In this document: in pieces, positions 51,786 to 63,344 of the stretch
How positions within the stretch are numbered: the first letter of the stretch is position 1
Layout of the letters: every line of letters starts with the position of its first letter
DNA from: Sacculina carcini
Taxonomy: Eukaryota > Arthropoda > Thecostraca > Sacculinidae
Length of the DNA: 64,000 nt
Reading direction: 5' to 3'
Assembly: GCA_916048095.2 (NCBI GenBank)
Contig: OU696597.1
Location: 5,760,985-5,824,984, forward strand
Notes under the pieces: generated by a model
What the model saw: the letters and a program-made list of their open reading frames with translations, nothing else
Database searches by the model: none
Told to the model about the DNA's origin: nothing
Position numbers and translations under genes: made by a program

Positions 51786-54300
51786 TACTACTATAGCATG
51801 TTTGTCGGCTAAGAAGGATCCATGGAGGAAGGAAGAGTTGATCAGATGACAGAAGACTGGAGCTAAGAGATGTACATAGTCCGAGAGAGCCGAAAAGTTT
51901 ATAGGATCAAGTGGACAACGGGACATTTTCAGCTTAGAAATTAGGCGAGAGGTATGATAAATATTGATGTGCGAAAAACTCGAGAGGTTTAAATTAGACT
52001 TTTATGACTCAGAGGCATGCTAGACGTAGGAAGTTGAGATCGGATAAAGTTTAGTTTATCAGGGAAGAATTTGGCGAAGACGGAAGCAGGTATGGGGCAA
52101 GGTGAGGTACGTCCGGCAGTTAAGGATCTTAGGATTGACCACTGATTCCTAGGAGCACGGGAAATGGAAGAAAGACGAGAGCGGTAGAAGTTGGCTTTTT
52201 GAGAACAAAGAGTAGAGAGAAACGAGCGACGAGATAAACAAAAGTTAGACCGATCCGAAGGAAGACGGGTGAGGCCCCAGCGGCGTTCAGAGCGACGAGA
52301 TGCTGCCCTAAGAGAGAATAATTCAGACGAGAACCAGGGAGGGGACGATTTGCAGAGCGGACATGATGAGTGATTAGCGGAAATAATTCGTTGTTGATGG
52401 TAGAAAGAGCAGAAGATAAGAAGTCGAAAAGAAACCGCGGGTGGATAGAGAGATAAGAAGTAGGCGTTAGATGAGTGTAAAGCAAGGAGTGAAACGTGGC
52501 AGGGATGAAAGACTTGTAATCTCTAGCAGAGAAGGTGTGAGAACACTGTTTAGCAACAGCAGAACAACAGCGAATATTGAAAGTGATGAGGGAATGGTCC
52601 AACAGAGCAGAATCGGGTGGAAAAGTGAAGGGATCAGACAAAGAAAGGGAGGACATACCTGAAGGGTAGATAATCAAGTCGAGAGTGTGGCCGGATGTGT
52701 GAGTAGGAGTAGAGTTCAATATAGACAAGTCATGGGAAGCAAGAAAGGAGAGAAAATCAGAGGCAAACGGATTTGAAGATGGATCGTCGATCCAAAAGTT
52801 AAAATCACCGAGTATAGCAAAGTTATGAGAAAAGTATTGGGAGAAACAAAGAACAAGGTAATCAAGGTCGTCAAAAAACATAGAAATAGTGCCGGAATGG
52901 TTATGACGGTAGATTAATAGTATGCCGAATTTAGGCAATGAAGGGATTGATAGAGAAACAGCAAGGAATTCAAAGGCCTGGGAAGAGAATTTAATTTCAG
53001 AGCAGAAAAAAGGGAGTACATGGATTTGAATATTATCCCAACGCCGCCACCGATAGTTTTCGCACATCCCGAAGATGATCGCGAAGAATGAAGAAAGCCG
53101 TAAGTAGGAGGCAGTATGGACAAAAAGGCAGTCACGTCTGAGTCCATGAGCCAGGATTCAGTCAGGCAGAAAAAGAGAGATCCTGAGAACGGAGTAGTTC
53201 GGAGATATAGGCGGACTTATTGCGAGCGGAGCGGATATTGAGTAGACCGAAAGGTAAAATATGAAGGGAGCGTTGAGTAGGCGTTATTGTGGGACAGGAG
53301 ACAGCAGGAAGAGGTACAGACATAGACGAGGAGCTTAGAACAACACAAGCAGGAGCAGATGAGACGACGGGTGAAGATAGTCATTGAGTACTGGACGAGG
53401 AATCAGAGAGTATAGTCAGAGGCGGCGCACTTTGAGGCGAAGAGTCAGGAAGAGAGTACTGTTGTGTCCTAGTACGCAGCGAGTGCCGAACGGCCAGAAA
53501 AGACGGACAGTCAGAGGAGAAAGAGGAGTGATCGTGAGGACGACCCGCTCTTTTGCAGTTGGCGCAACAGCGAGCCGAATGATCGGGACAGTTCACCGAG
53601 CGATGGGCTCCGGCGCAGTGCCCACAGCATTCCGGATTGCTGGGGAAGCATCGGCTGGTCTTGTGGCCGAGTCCTGCGCATCGTTAACAGCGCGCGACCC
53701 AAAACCGGTTGTAGGCTGGGCACGAGCAGAGATCAGCAAAGAGGCGATCGCCCAAGAGTCGTATTGCTTCCCGTACAGCAGGAGAGACAGACAGTACAGC
53801 AAGTCGGGCACCAGCACGGGATCTCGCGATGAAGAGCACCTTGAGTTCAGATGTTGACGCAGAAGACAGGGAAAGGTTCTTCAACCGGAGGGTACTGAGA
53901 AGACTCTCAGGAGTCGAATCGTCAGGTATGTTGGTAACTGTCACCCTAGGCTGAATTCTTGGTGCAGGAACAATAACCTCGACATCGGGATGTTGACCCG
54001 AACAGACTCAGCAACACGCTTGACTTGAGTTGATTAGCTACACTTCAGAACCAATTTGTTTTTTAATGCGATTGAGTTTTGCAGGGGCTCTGTTCTGAGT
54101 GCAGATTTGATGTGCTCAGGAGAGACAGAACAGTTTGATCGTGACTTCACAACAACAGGGTATGAAGGCTTGACACGAGCGGCCGATGAAGAGATCACGT
54201 GTTGATTATTAGGAGATGGTAGAAGCGGCAACTTGAGCGCAGAAGAAAACTTTTCCTCAAACTTCCTCAATTCCGTCTGGTCCAACCGATTTCCCATTGT
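51786..54300 (-). pseudogene. LINE family A copy, ORF1 to start of RT
   Basis: ORF1 remnants at about 54300-53390 have CCHC knuckles (CCGHCAGAHRSVNC-like, CCANCKRAGRPHDHSS) and ...TVTNIPDDSTPESLLSTLRL. The ORF2 endonuclease lies at about 53150-52500 (ILLIYRHNHSGT, AILGDFNFWIDDP, HTSGHTLDLIIYPS, LLDHSLITFNI). The linker runs to the start of the RT at 51786 (KHA, INSSFLHGS). Many frame changes. The 3' two thirds of the RT are missing; the DNA joins repeat sequence at 51785. Same family as the LINE in the receptor intron. Confidence 0.75.
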
Positions 54301-56535
54301 TTAACTTCGACAGTCTCTCAATCAGATATTTCTTAGATAAATACACATCTCCCATAGGCCTACATTTCGGCAAGATTCGAGTTCCATCAAAAGGACTTTC
54401 ATCAGTGAACACCATCTGAAATTTAGCATTCATAATTTCGCAGATTTTCTCTGGTTCAGTAATGGTCTCGCCTTCATGTTGAATTCTTTCGATGCCCACG
54501 TAATTTTTCCTCTTTCCGTTGACATACTTGTAGAACATCTTCGGTTCTTTTTCACATTTTTCGACTATACTTTTTTCATAATTCATTGTTTCTTCTCGTC
54601 TTATTTTCACGTAATTGTTTCTGGCTCTTTTGTACTCTTTCCAGCGCTCATAAGTATTTCTCTTTCGCAATATGTTCCATGCTTTTTCTTTGTCATCTCT
54701 TGCTTTTTCACCTCTTTTGTTGAACCAAACATTTTTCTTGGTTTATGATCTTTTTATTCTTGGAACATATCTTTCAACACCGAGCTTGTACACGTCAACA
54801 AAATGATCAAATTTTTGTTGAACATCCGTCATTGTCAAAATAGCGGTCCAGTCGACCTCATCAAAGTATCTCTTAAGCTGTTTTATGTTGGCTTTGTCAT
54901 AGTTCAGTTTATCACCGTAGTATTTACGGGGACCTTTTGCAGGTTATCCATACTCTAAAACTGCCTCTATCAGCACATGGTCGCTTTTGCCAATTGGACT
55001 CTTATACGTCAACGATTTTATTATGTCCATTTCATCAGTAAAAACCAAATCTAGTTTCGATGGCTCGTCTGAACCCCTGAATCGTGTATTCTCTTGAACC
55101 CACTGATTCATGTAATTTTTCATCATCAGTGTCATAAGTCTTGAATTCCATGAGTTCGGTGATCCGTTTGCGTTCCAATTTTGCCAGTCAACTTCCTTAC
55201 AGTTAAAATCTCCTACAATTGTTAAGTTTTAGTACTTGTTCGTTCAGAGTATCATTGAGCATTTCTTCAAACTCGTTCAGCTTCCATGAACTACTTCTTG
55301 GCGGCACATAAACCGCCATGAAGTGTTTAACACTGTCCAAGAGTTTTATCTCTAACATTATTAATTCCGCCTTCATTCCAATATACACCACTTTTGCATT
55401 AATATCGTCTCTTGTCAACACCATCACTCCCCCTCCCGCTTTTTTATTTCTATCCCTTCTGTATATGTTATACCTGCTATCAACCAAGCCTTGAACTACA
55501 ATATCTTCTTTGAGTTTTGTTTCTACTATAGCAACAATGTCAGGGTTTTTCCCACACAGGTATTCATTGAGCTCGATTCTACTCGACATATACCCGTCGA
55601 TGTTTGTGTACATTAAGCTTGTGTGTGCCTTTCTGTCTGTTCCTTCGCATCCGTTGCTGCCATACGATACCATTTCTTGATTTTTCCTTGTACCAACTTC
55701 CAATTAAACTCCTTTTTTTCTTCCTCTGTCAGTTTCTCGTTTTTTTCTTTCATTAGTTGGACTTTTTCCTTGATTAATGCTCTTTCTTCCTGCGTGGAGT
55801 CTGGTTTGATCCAAACCTTGCTGTATTCGGCATGGTCTTTCATTTCCATGTGTTGTTCAACACTTCGTCAGCTGCTTCCTTTGACCTGTACTTGATTCTC
55901 ATGGGTCGCGAGTTTTTAGCGTCGTCTTTTCCAATTCGATGCATATCTATCATATCATCTTCCTTCACATCTACATCTAAAGCACTTAGCAACTTTTTCG
56001 CCCTTCCTCGTTCCTTTTCCTCCCTCTTGGATTTCGAGGTGATAGCTTCTTCTTCAATGCCAAATATTATGACATTTTTATCTTTGTCAATCATTTGTTT
56101 CACCATCTGCCTCTTCTTATCCAACACTTGAACACAAGCCCTCTCCATCTCGGCCTGTTTATTTTTTTCCTGCTCTTCCATGACATGTTCTAAATCATGC
56201 ACTCCTACTTCATGACTCTTCTTCCATCCTTTTTGCTCAACTTCAATTTTTTCAGGTCCTCTACTTGTCTTTTGCCATTTTCTTCGATGTCATTCAACCT
56301 CTTTTTTAGATCTACGTTCTCATTTGTCAATGATGTCATCTGCTCCCTCGAGCATTTGTTTTCTTCAATAATATCCTCATTAATTTGTCGAACATTTGCC
56401 AACCCTTTTTCCAATAGTTCTGTCATCTGTTCTTTCAAGTGTCTCCTTTCTTCTTCAATCGTGCCTTGGTTTAAACGCATTTGTTCCAACTCACTCTCGA
56501 GTGATCTCATAGATTCCTTCAGTTGGTGGAATTGT
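54257..56535 (-). pseudogene. LINE family B, ORF1 and endonuclease/RT start
   Basis: Read from 56535 downwards: a coiled-coil ORF1 (SLESELEQMRLNQGTIEEER; NDIEENGKRQVEDLKKLK), an RRM-like part (KNVIIFGIEEE; DMHRIGKDDAKNSRPMRIKY), IKPDSTQEERALIKEK, and then an endonuclease (TNIDGYMSSRIELNEYL, VAIVETKLKED, AGGGVMVLTRDD; later GSDEPSKLDLVFTDEMD and KSDHVLIEAVL). The linker (MFYKYVNGKRKNYVGI) and the RT opening (LNNGKSVGPDGI) end near 54290. AT-rich and unlike family A. Several frame changes. The RT stops where family A sequence begins. Confidence 0.72.
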
Positions 56536-56538
56536 TCT

Positions 56539-56540
56539 CA

Positions 56541-56575
<35 letters not shown>

Positions 56576-56586
56576 TGTGTGTGTGT
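56539..56586. repeat. (TG)n microsatellite
   Basis: About 48 bp of TG with one C change, at the 5' edge of the family B LINE. Confidence 0.95.
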
Positions 56587-56589
56587 TTG

Positions 56590-57220
56590 ATATTTTATTT
56601 AGTTTTTTCGTGTCATTACAATAAAAAATACAATAATAACAGTGGCTCCTTTGAAGCATAATGACAATTTTATATCTTATGTATTGATGTACATACACCT
56701 AAATAATAGCCTGGTCCACTTACCCCGGGCTTTGGTCAAAGTGGGCCTCCAATGAAATAAGAGTACAAAATAGAAAAATATCAACAGAAAGTCACTCATA
56801 CGCCTATCTAACTACTACACCACTAAAAAGAGAAGCACTGAACATCAACTTATTCTTAACAATTGTGGTAGTTGCTACCACAAACTGTTGTAGTTTCTAC
56901 ACAAATTGTGGTAGTTTCTACACAAATTGTGGTAGTTTCTAGCAAAATGTCCAAAATGGTCGACAACAAAGACAGAGTATGATATCAAAACAGAATTAGT
57001 TGGCACCTCAGTGCGAGGAAAGGGCTGGGCGCTGACGGGAAACTGGAAAACCGGCCGTTAGCCGTGGGGACGGGGTTAAAACTTTCAACCCGCCACATCA
57101 ACAAATCGGATATAATGCAGAAAATAGTATATATAGCCATGGACAGCACTTATATTCATAGACAAAGTTAAATTTAATAATATTCAAACTTAACTGAACA
57201 CCAAAGTTTTTTAACACAAA
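56590..57220 (-). mobile_element. Fragment of the 2A-LINE family
   Basis: 57220 to about 56940 on the reverse strand aligns well with 34540-34810 (TTAACTTTGTCTATGAATAT; GGCTAACGGCCGGTTTTCC; TTTCCTCGCACTGAGGTGCC), about 85 percent by eye. Below it are four copies of a roughly 21-bp unit (CAAATTGTGGTAGTTTCTAC) at 56856-56942 and 350 bp of AT-rich sequence without coding signal. Confidence 0.7.
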
Positions 57221-57337
57221 AGCTGCCACTGTGGGAATATTTTTCGCTTAATATTTTCCAGCCAACACGAGCAACAGTAGAAATATGTGCAGAAAAAAAA
57301 GTGACGAAAACAGAATGTCTCCGAGATCACGTACATT

Positions 57338-57690
57338 CTACATAGATGCAGAAGGAGCAGCGGAGGTGTTAAGCGAGGAGAATGGAGAATGAAAAATTCT
57401 GAGTTGGAGTGTTATGATTCTGATTATCCCAGTGATTCTGAGGTAAGTGTTAAGAAGGACACTGCGAGAAGCACACCAGGAGGAAATGTCAAATATAATG
57501 TCCGATAAGAACGAAGCAAAGGCAGATGAATAATTATTTGTATATCGTCTGTGTAGACGTGGAACTGGAGAGAATAGCGTCCGAGAATAGGACATTTAGA
57601 CGACATGTACAGATTGAACAGAAGCGGTGCTAGAATAGAACCTTGCGGCACACCAGACAGTGATCTAGTTGATGGTGACAATATCTCAGT
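57338..57690 (-). pseudogene. LINE family A fragment, RT palm
   Basis: SLSGVPQGSILAPLLFNLYM, then FHVYTDDIQIII and a frame change. The usual YADD reads YTDD here. Same family as the other family A copies; only about 110 codons remain. Confidence 0.75.
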
Positions 57691-57960
57691 GACGTAAATT
57701 AGCTTGGCTTATGTTACCGGCTTGTCATCTTTTTATTTTTATGAATTTTCGTTGATGAAGATGAGGGTGTCATCAAACGCATGCCAGGCGGCGATGATGA
57801 ATTCAAGATTGATGGTTTTGTTTTGATTAGATTTGCATCAAAAAGTTATGTGTTGCATATGTAGGAATAATAGAGTCACAGGTGTTAAGTGACACTTGGA
57901 GCACAAATTATTTGAGGCACAAATTATTTGAGGCACAAATTATTTGAGGCACAATGTAGC
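57691..57960. other. Unassigned DNA with a short tandem repeat
   Basis: No gene. Three and a half copies of GGCACAAATTATTTGA (16-18 bp) at 57897-57950. Confidence 0.6.
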
Positions 57961-60080
57961 AACATTTGAGGTATATTAAATGAAAAACAACAAAGATATA
58001 CATACACAAGTATTCACAATACAACCAATCTTCAACAACTGTACGCTCTCCGCACTATCATGCGTCAATCACCCCTGCACACGGACAACGCACATATTTC
58101 AATACACGTACACGCGCACACAACACATACATACACACACAGTTCAGACACTGAAACACAAAGCCAACCCAGTGACCAATCAGAACATATCAAGACCTCA
58201 CTTCACCGCGCATACGCACATACATACAGGCATACATTGATATCAGGTGTAAACGGCTCAGTTGAAAATAGCAAGCACACACATTTGCTCTCTCGCTCTC
58301 TCACCCGCTCTCACTCAATACAAATTCACATCTACACTACATTCTCCCCTGCTCCTGAGAACAACAGGAGCACATTTTTGCACGGCGTTGTCGAGTGCTC
58401 CTTCGTAACTGCGGTGACATCATGGCTGGTTCATTAGTTGATGCCGTTACATCAACCACTTCTGATACGCTGGTCAGCTGCACCGGACCAACTACCAAAT
58501 TGTTGTCGGCGGTTTTTTCATCAGCAGGTTCATGGCGTATCGGCGCGGTTTCAGTAGCTTGCTGTGCAGTGGCGGGCACAATTATCGGGTCCTCGTTACT
58601 GTCTGCAGTAGTAGTGGATACACCGTTGTCACAAAGGCTCGAGTTCCGCTTTCTCAGATCCTCCACATGTCTCGGCATGCCATTCACTTCCACGACTGTG
58701 GGAGAAACCACACCTGTTACCAAGCCCGTTTGTGATCTCTTATCACTGCGAGTCCTTTCTCTTCGCACACATACACGATCACCTGGAGAGAAACGAGACC
58801 CTGTTTCCTCAATTTCGTTTGGAGAACACTCCGCACTTAGACCGTAACAGATCACGTATTCGGTATAAATAGACACCAGCGACTGCGGCCGAGTATCCAG
58901 AGTCTCCATCTCGTGGTGTGTTATTCTACGGATGGACTGCCTCACTCACTCGGCTTCCCTTTCGAGCCATTATCACCTTTATTGATCGGTGATTCCGTTC
59001 AATGATGACATTACCGTGAGGAGCATGCGCCGCTCTGAACCTCAGTCTGACTTTCCACCTCGGCGCAAAAGCAGCCATCCCTCTACTACGAAACACACTG
59101 TCGTTATCTGAAAGAAGTCCGACCGGGGCGCCACGCTCTAGGAAAATCTCTTCTAGCTGTCCCGTGACACTCTCTACATTAACTCTCGGCAGATATCCCT
59201 ACAAGCAAAACCTTGACTGTCCGCAGTCGATCACGCTTAAATATTATTTGTCAACAGCATGCGAAACATCTATTGCAAGACGCCACCACGTATCATCGAC
59301 TCCCAAAGTGCCATGACACCATTTTACTGGAGCGCGATCGATTGCTGGGCATACATCACAAGATTATATAACGTTTCTTACTGCAGATCTTGAGATGAAT
59401 CCTGGCAATTCACGGCGAGCAAAATAAAAGTGCGGCGTATACTAGGATGGCCTGCGTTAGCATGAATTTCGTTAATGGCTGCCTCGGTGCTCTCGCATCT
59501 GGGGGGTTCAGCACGCACTCCAACCGCACATGTTTTCTCGTAATACTTTAGCCATTGCTAATGCACTCTAGTCAACGCATCAGCTCGATTATCTTCCGAA
59601 CGCACCAATGTCACATTCAACCTAATACCGGTTTCTTCAGCCAGCTGGCGAACAATTTACACTCTGCGAAGTATAAGCATTTCACCGCTAGATTTAGTAC
59701 GTAGGCGAGCTCGGCCGCTTATCGCGTCATTTAACCACCTAAATACAGTCAGCGAGTCTGTGCGTAAGTCCACTCGCACCATTCCCCAAATATTGGCAAT
59801 ATTCATCCCTCGAACTACCGCGTCTAATTCTGCCATGTTAATGTGGCAGCAATCGTCGCGTCGCAGCCAGCATGCATCTTCGATGATTTTTCCCTGTAGT
59901 GACTCAACCACGACGCCTATAGCTAGCGAGCTTGCATCGGTCCATACCACAGCAGAATGATCTGGAACGCACCAACAACCGTGAGCTGGATCTGCATCTA
60001 CTACTCGTTTGTACACTGTAGTCAGATGCTGGTGAAACAAAGGATCTTGAATTGGATCAGTAGAAAGCTTCAACACTTTG
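57960..60080 (-). mobile_element. Fossil Gypsy-like LTR element (LTR, integrase end, RNase H)
   Basis: Read right to left: RNase H (about 60070-59660, VVWTDASSLAIGVVVE, HINMAELDAVVRG, LRTDSLTVFRWL), decayed integrase with a GN..IERNHR-type block (about 59000), and an integrase tail (58945-58340). Then comes a polypurine tract (AGGAGCAGGGGAGAA) next to TGTAGTGTAGATGTG, the likely start of an LTR covering about 58345-57960, with a CCAAT box (GATTGGTC). The integrase type matches the fossil at 1-3 kb. The LTR start and layout resemble the small LTR element at 9.8 kb. Broken, with many breaks. Confidence 0.65.
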
Positions 60081-60144
60081 TGACATATGACGTCACACTC
60101 CCCCCTTGCCCCCCCCTATGACGTCACCCCCCCTATGACGTCAT
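60081..60144. repeat. TGACGTCA/C-rich short repeats
   Basis: Three copies of ATGACGTCA separated by C-rich runs (CCCCCCTTGCCCCCCCC), at the edge of the telomere-type array. Confidence 0.7.
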
Positions 60145-60700
60145 ACCTAACCTAACTTTTTTAGTTTTTTAACCTAACTTTTTTTAGTTTTTTTTTAACC
60201 TAACCTAACTTTTTTTTTTAACCTAACCTAACTTCTTTTTTTAACCTAACTTTGTTTAGTTTTTTTAACCTAACCTAACCTAACCTAACCTAACTTTTTT
60301 TTTAACCTAACCTAACTTTTTTTTTAACCTAACCTAACCTAACCTAACCTAACTTTTTTTTTTAACCTAACCTTACTTTTTTTAACCTAACCTAACTTTT
60401 TTCTGTATTATATACCTAACCTAACCCAACCCAACCTAACCCAGCCTAACCCATCCCAACCTAACCCAACCCAACCCAACTTTTATTTTTTTTTATTTCT
60501 CATTCTTCCTTTCTTATTATATTTAATCTTTATTTTATGCCCAACCTAACTTTTTTGTGTATACCTAACCTAACCCAACCCAACCAAACCTAACCCGACC
60601 CAACCCAACTTTTATTTCTTTATTTCTTATTCTTCCTTTCTTATTATATTTATTCTTTATTCTATGCCCAACCTAACTTTTTTCCATTATTTCTATTTTA
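60145..60700. repeat. Telomere-type (CCTAA)n array with T tracts
   Basis: Runs of AACCT (TTAGG on the other strand), the arthropod telomere unit, up to five perfect copies in a row. They are interrupted by T6-T10 tracts and shading into CCCAA variants at 60420-60480 and 60570-60610. Interstitial, since genes of a Polinton follow. Confidence 0.85.
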
Positions 60701-61242
60701 TGTCACGATACTCATTATATCGGGATCGCCAAGTCGATGTTTGGCAGAGACGTGAATATAATAATTTTCAATCATACTTGAAATATATATAAAAAAACGG
60801 TTTGACTAAATCGGTCGCAAAGACAATGTTCCAATATGACGATGAATCACTCGCCACGTTTATATAAAGTGTCTGGTTTATGTCAAATACCGCGGTAAGG
60901 ATTAAAATGCCAGATGAATTCATTGGCGTCAAGCCGATGATGAATATATTTACCTGATACACAGGTATAGGATTAAAACATTTGCCGGTAACAAAGACCA
61001 AATTTACACACAATTTATGTAAATGTAGCCGAAACGAATGCCTGTGAATCACTAGCTACGTTTATACAACGTGTCTGGTTTATGTCAAACACTGACTAAA
61101 TCGGATTAAAACGCTATTCGACTGTGTCGGAATTGATACAAAAATGACTTGCAACGAAATGACCTTTGTGTATTTTCACTTGATACACAACTATGGCAAA
61201 TATACAAGTGGAAATCATGTAGAATCTTATTGACGACACGAT
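60701..61242. other. Subterminal region of Polinton 2
   Basis: No gene. A roughly 60-bp direct repeat (GAATCACT.GC.ACGTTTATA, then GTGTCTGGTTTATGTCAAA) occurs at about 60843 and 61046, with GACTAAATCGG nearby. The exact end of the Polinton cannot be fixed because the other end is outside the window. Confidence 0.5.
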
Positions 61243-61515
61243 TCAACGAACACATCGTGAACACAAATGTTTGTTGATTTTTCGATCAATCTTTATGATG
61301 TAAATCATATCGTGTGTCTCATACACAATTTCCAGTTCAGCCGACCATGTATCAGGCACAGAAACACCTTCCTGTAGAGCGTCCGAAAGACACACGTCAA
61401 ACGATGTGTACTCCTTGTACGATTCGCTGATGATTTGTTTGCAATCTGACGAACTACCACCAACATAGCGATAGTTATAATTAGGCACTAGTGTAGCAGG
61501 AGAAACACAGCTCAT
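61243..61515 (-). CDS. Polinton 2 small conserved protein, MSCVSP start (fossil part)
   Basis: MSCVSPATLVPNYNYRYVGG, YTSFDVCLSDALQEGVSVPD, TWSAELEIVYET, YIIKIDRKINKHLCSRC. Homologue of 49496-49780. A longer frame starting at 61566 adds a hydrophobic leader, but the shared MSCVSP start argues for 61515. Confidence 0.65.
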   Translation of the reverse strand: MSCVSPATLVPNYNYRYVGGSSSDCKQIISESYKEYTSFDVCLSDALQEGVSVPDTWSAELEIVYETHDMIYIIKIDRKINKHLCSRCVR

Positions 61516-61697
61516 GATGTTTATACAAAGAAAGATAAACAATGACTGTAAGAACGAAATTATCAAACACGGAGTGATGGCGATAATTATGACGCATGCG
61601 TCGAAAAGTAGTGCAATTAGTCTCAGCCGTGATACGCAGTTGAGCTCGAGACGTTTGCGGGTGAGGTTGTGTAGTTTTTTATCGCGGAACTGTCAAC

Positions 61698-62291
61698 ATG
61701 AGTCAGGTGAATACAAACGTTGATACGGCCAAGCGGATCCTACCATTAGAACATCATGCGGTCAAGTTTGTTGCCGACACACCATTAATCTGTGGACACC
61801 CGCTGGAGCAGAGGATTTGGATTATTTTCGGACGACTGGAAAAACACAGTCAGACGGATTTCGATCACTTACAAAAACAGCTTACAAATATTATGCAACT
61901 TGAGCGATATTTTGACCCTTTTTGGAAACTTCGTCGCGGCGCGGTCAGAATATTCACCAACGAGGAGCGTGCACTACAGATTGTGATCGATACACTTATG
62001 AGTCGGCCAATGAGAGATGCTGTTCTTGGAGCCGTTGCAGCTGCTTTATCATTCAAAGTGTTGTCGGTGGCGTTGGTGCGAAGTGACGAGACTCAGATTT
62101 ACCGGCCGCGCGATGAGACCCGCAACACAATGGAGTGGATGAAGACCATTGTTATGAGCTACTATGACTCGAGAAAACAGTACTTGACCAAAACCAAGGT
62201 TTATCGTGAATTTAAAGCCGACAAAATGAAGATGATTGTGCACAAGGAGGTTCAAGGTGAACCACAAAGTAAACGGAACAAAATTTGTTGA
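61698..62291 (+). CDS. Polinton 2 convergent conserved gene, unknown (fossil part)
   Basis: 197 codons. KRILPLEHHAVKFVADTPLI, CGHPLEQRIWIIF, YFDPFWKLRRGAVRIF, IDTLMSRPMRDAVLG, SDETQIYRPRDETRNTMEW, basic end KRNKIC. Homologue of 48329-48973, again opposite to its neighbours. Confidence 0.65.
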   Translation: MSQVNTNVDTAKRILPLEHHAVKFVADTPLICGHPLEQRIWIIFGRLEKHSQTDFDHLQKQLTNIMQLERYFDPFWKLRRGAVRIFTNEERALQIVIDTLMSRPMRDAVLGAVAAALSFKVLSVALVRSDETQIYRPRDETRNTMEWMKTIVMSYYDSRKQYLTKTKVYREFKADKMKMIVHKEVQGEPQSKRNKIC

Positions 62292-62388
62292 ATTATTCTA
62301 TGTGTACGGTATACCAATACATTTTGTAATGTGTCACAAGAGTTTTATTATTGCGCGCAAAAAAAAAAGTTTGTTATCGTTCAATTTA

Positions 62389-62913
62389 TTAAAATGGTAG
62401 CATGCGCGGTGTACACAGATTCATTGCATATATCAATTTAGCGAAATGTTGACAACGTAAAATACAGCAGTTTGTAGGAATGACATGATTATATGGACAC
62501 GGCGTGATGTTGGGTAGTACATTTATGTTGCGTGCGTTCATGGATAAGTAGTCAGGTAGGATGTCTTCGAGATTTTCAATGTGTAGTTCAAGTAGATGCG
62601 AAAGTCGACGAGCCTTGTCGAGTCCTTTGGCGTAGATGTGGTCGGGTGCTAGAAGTTGTATGAGGGAACTTGCGGCGCGTAGCCTTTCTTCATACTTTTG
62701 CGTGTTGTAAGGATTGTAATTGTATTCCAAGCCGTGTAGGGTCGCCGTCAAAAATAGAAAATGGTTGCGTCGCTCAGCGTTGAGTTTTAAATGTGGAGGC
62801 GGTAAGATGGTGTGCCACAAGTACCCCGAACACAGGTCATGCACAGCCAATTCCTTGACAACAAAAGGCGAATCCTTGTGCTGGAAACCGTCGCAGTCTA
62901 CAAGTATGACCAT
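62389..62913 (-). CDS. Polinton 2 conserved protein, possible DxE/DxD nuclease (fossil part)
   Basis: MVILVDCDGFQHKDSPFVVK, TATLHGLEYNYNPY, IYAKGLDKARRLSHL, ENLEDILP, CPYNHVIPTNCCILRC, PRMLPF. Here the first acidic pair is DxD where Polinton 1 has DxE. Its start overlaps the end of the protease gene, as in Polinton 1. Confidence 0.62.
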   Translation of the reverse strand: MVILVDCDGFQHKDSPFVVKELAVHDLCSGYLWHTILPPPHLKLNAERRNHFLFLTATLHGLEYNYNPYNTQKYEERLRAASSLIQLLAPDHIYAKGLDKARRLSHLLELHIENLEDILPDYLSMNARNINVLPNITPCPYNHVIPTNCCILRCQHFAKLIYAMNLCTPRMLPF

Positions 62914-63344
62914 ATCAGCGCTAAAAGCTGATTGTTGATAGCAGGATCGGTGGATAGGCACGAAACAAAATCGTGCAGATCCCAGCCAGCGTCAAACAAT
63001 GCAACAAATAGAGCACAGTACTGTCCACACACGTCCGAGTCCGGCGCCTGAATGACGCGCGTGTTCAACATACATCGACTGTAATTGACATGTTTGTTTA
63101 TAAAATTTACAAACGAGGGATGCCAGATGGGTGAGTTGCCAGACGAGTCGAAATATTGGAGATTTTCACCGTCCCAGGCAAACACGACCCAATGCAGACC
63201 CGATTGCCAGCGCGGTTGTATATTCACAATAATTGATGTGCGCACACCGCGAGCAAATGTGAAATGTTTTAGCCGGTCGCACGCCCAAACCCCTCGAAAT
63301 GTGGCGACTGTGTCGAGCAGCCGTTCCAATTCAAGAGCATTCAT
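62898..63344 (-). CDS. Polinton 2 adenain-like cysteine protease (fossil part)
   Basis: 148 codons. MNALELERLLDTVATFRGVW, LHWVVFAWDG (His), LQYFDSSGNSP (Asp), VCGQYCALFVALF (Cys). Starts within the last bases of the capsid gene. Confidence 0.85.
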   Translation of the reverse strand: MNALELERLLDTVATFRGVWACDRLKHFTFARGVRTSIIVNIQPRWQSGLHWVVFAWDGENLQYFDSSGNSPIWHPSFVNFINKHVNYSRCMLNTRVIQAPDSDVCGQYCALFVALFDAGWDLHDFVSCLSTDPAINNQLLALIWSYL

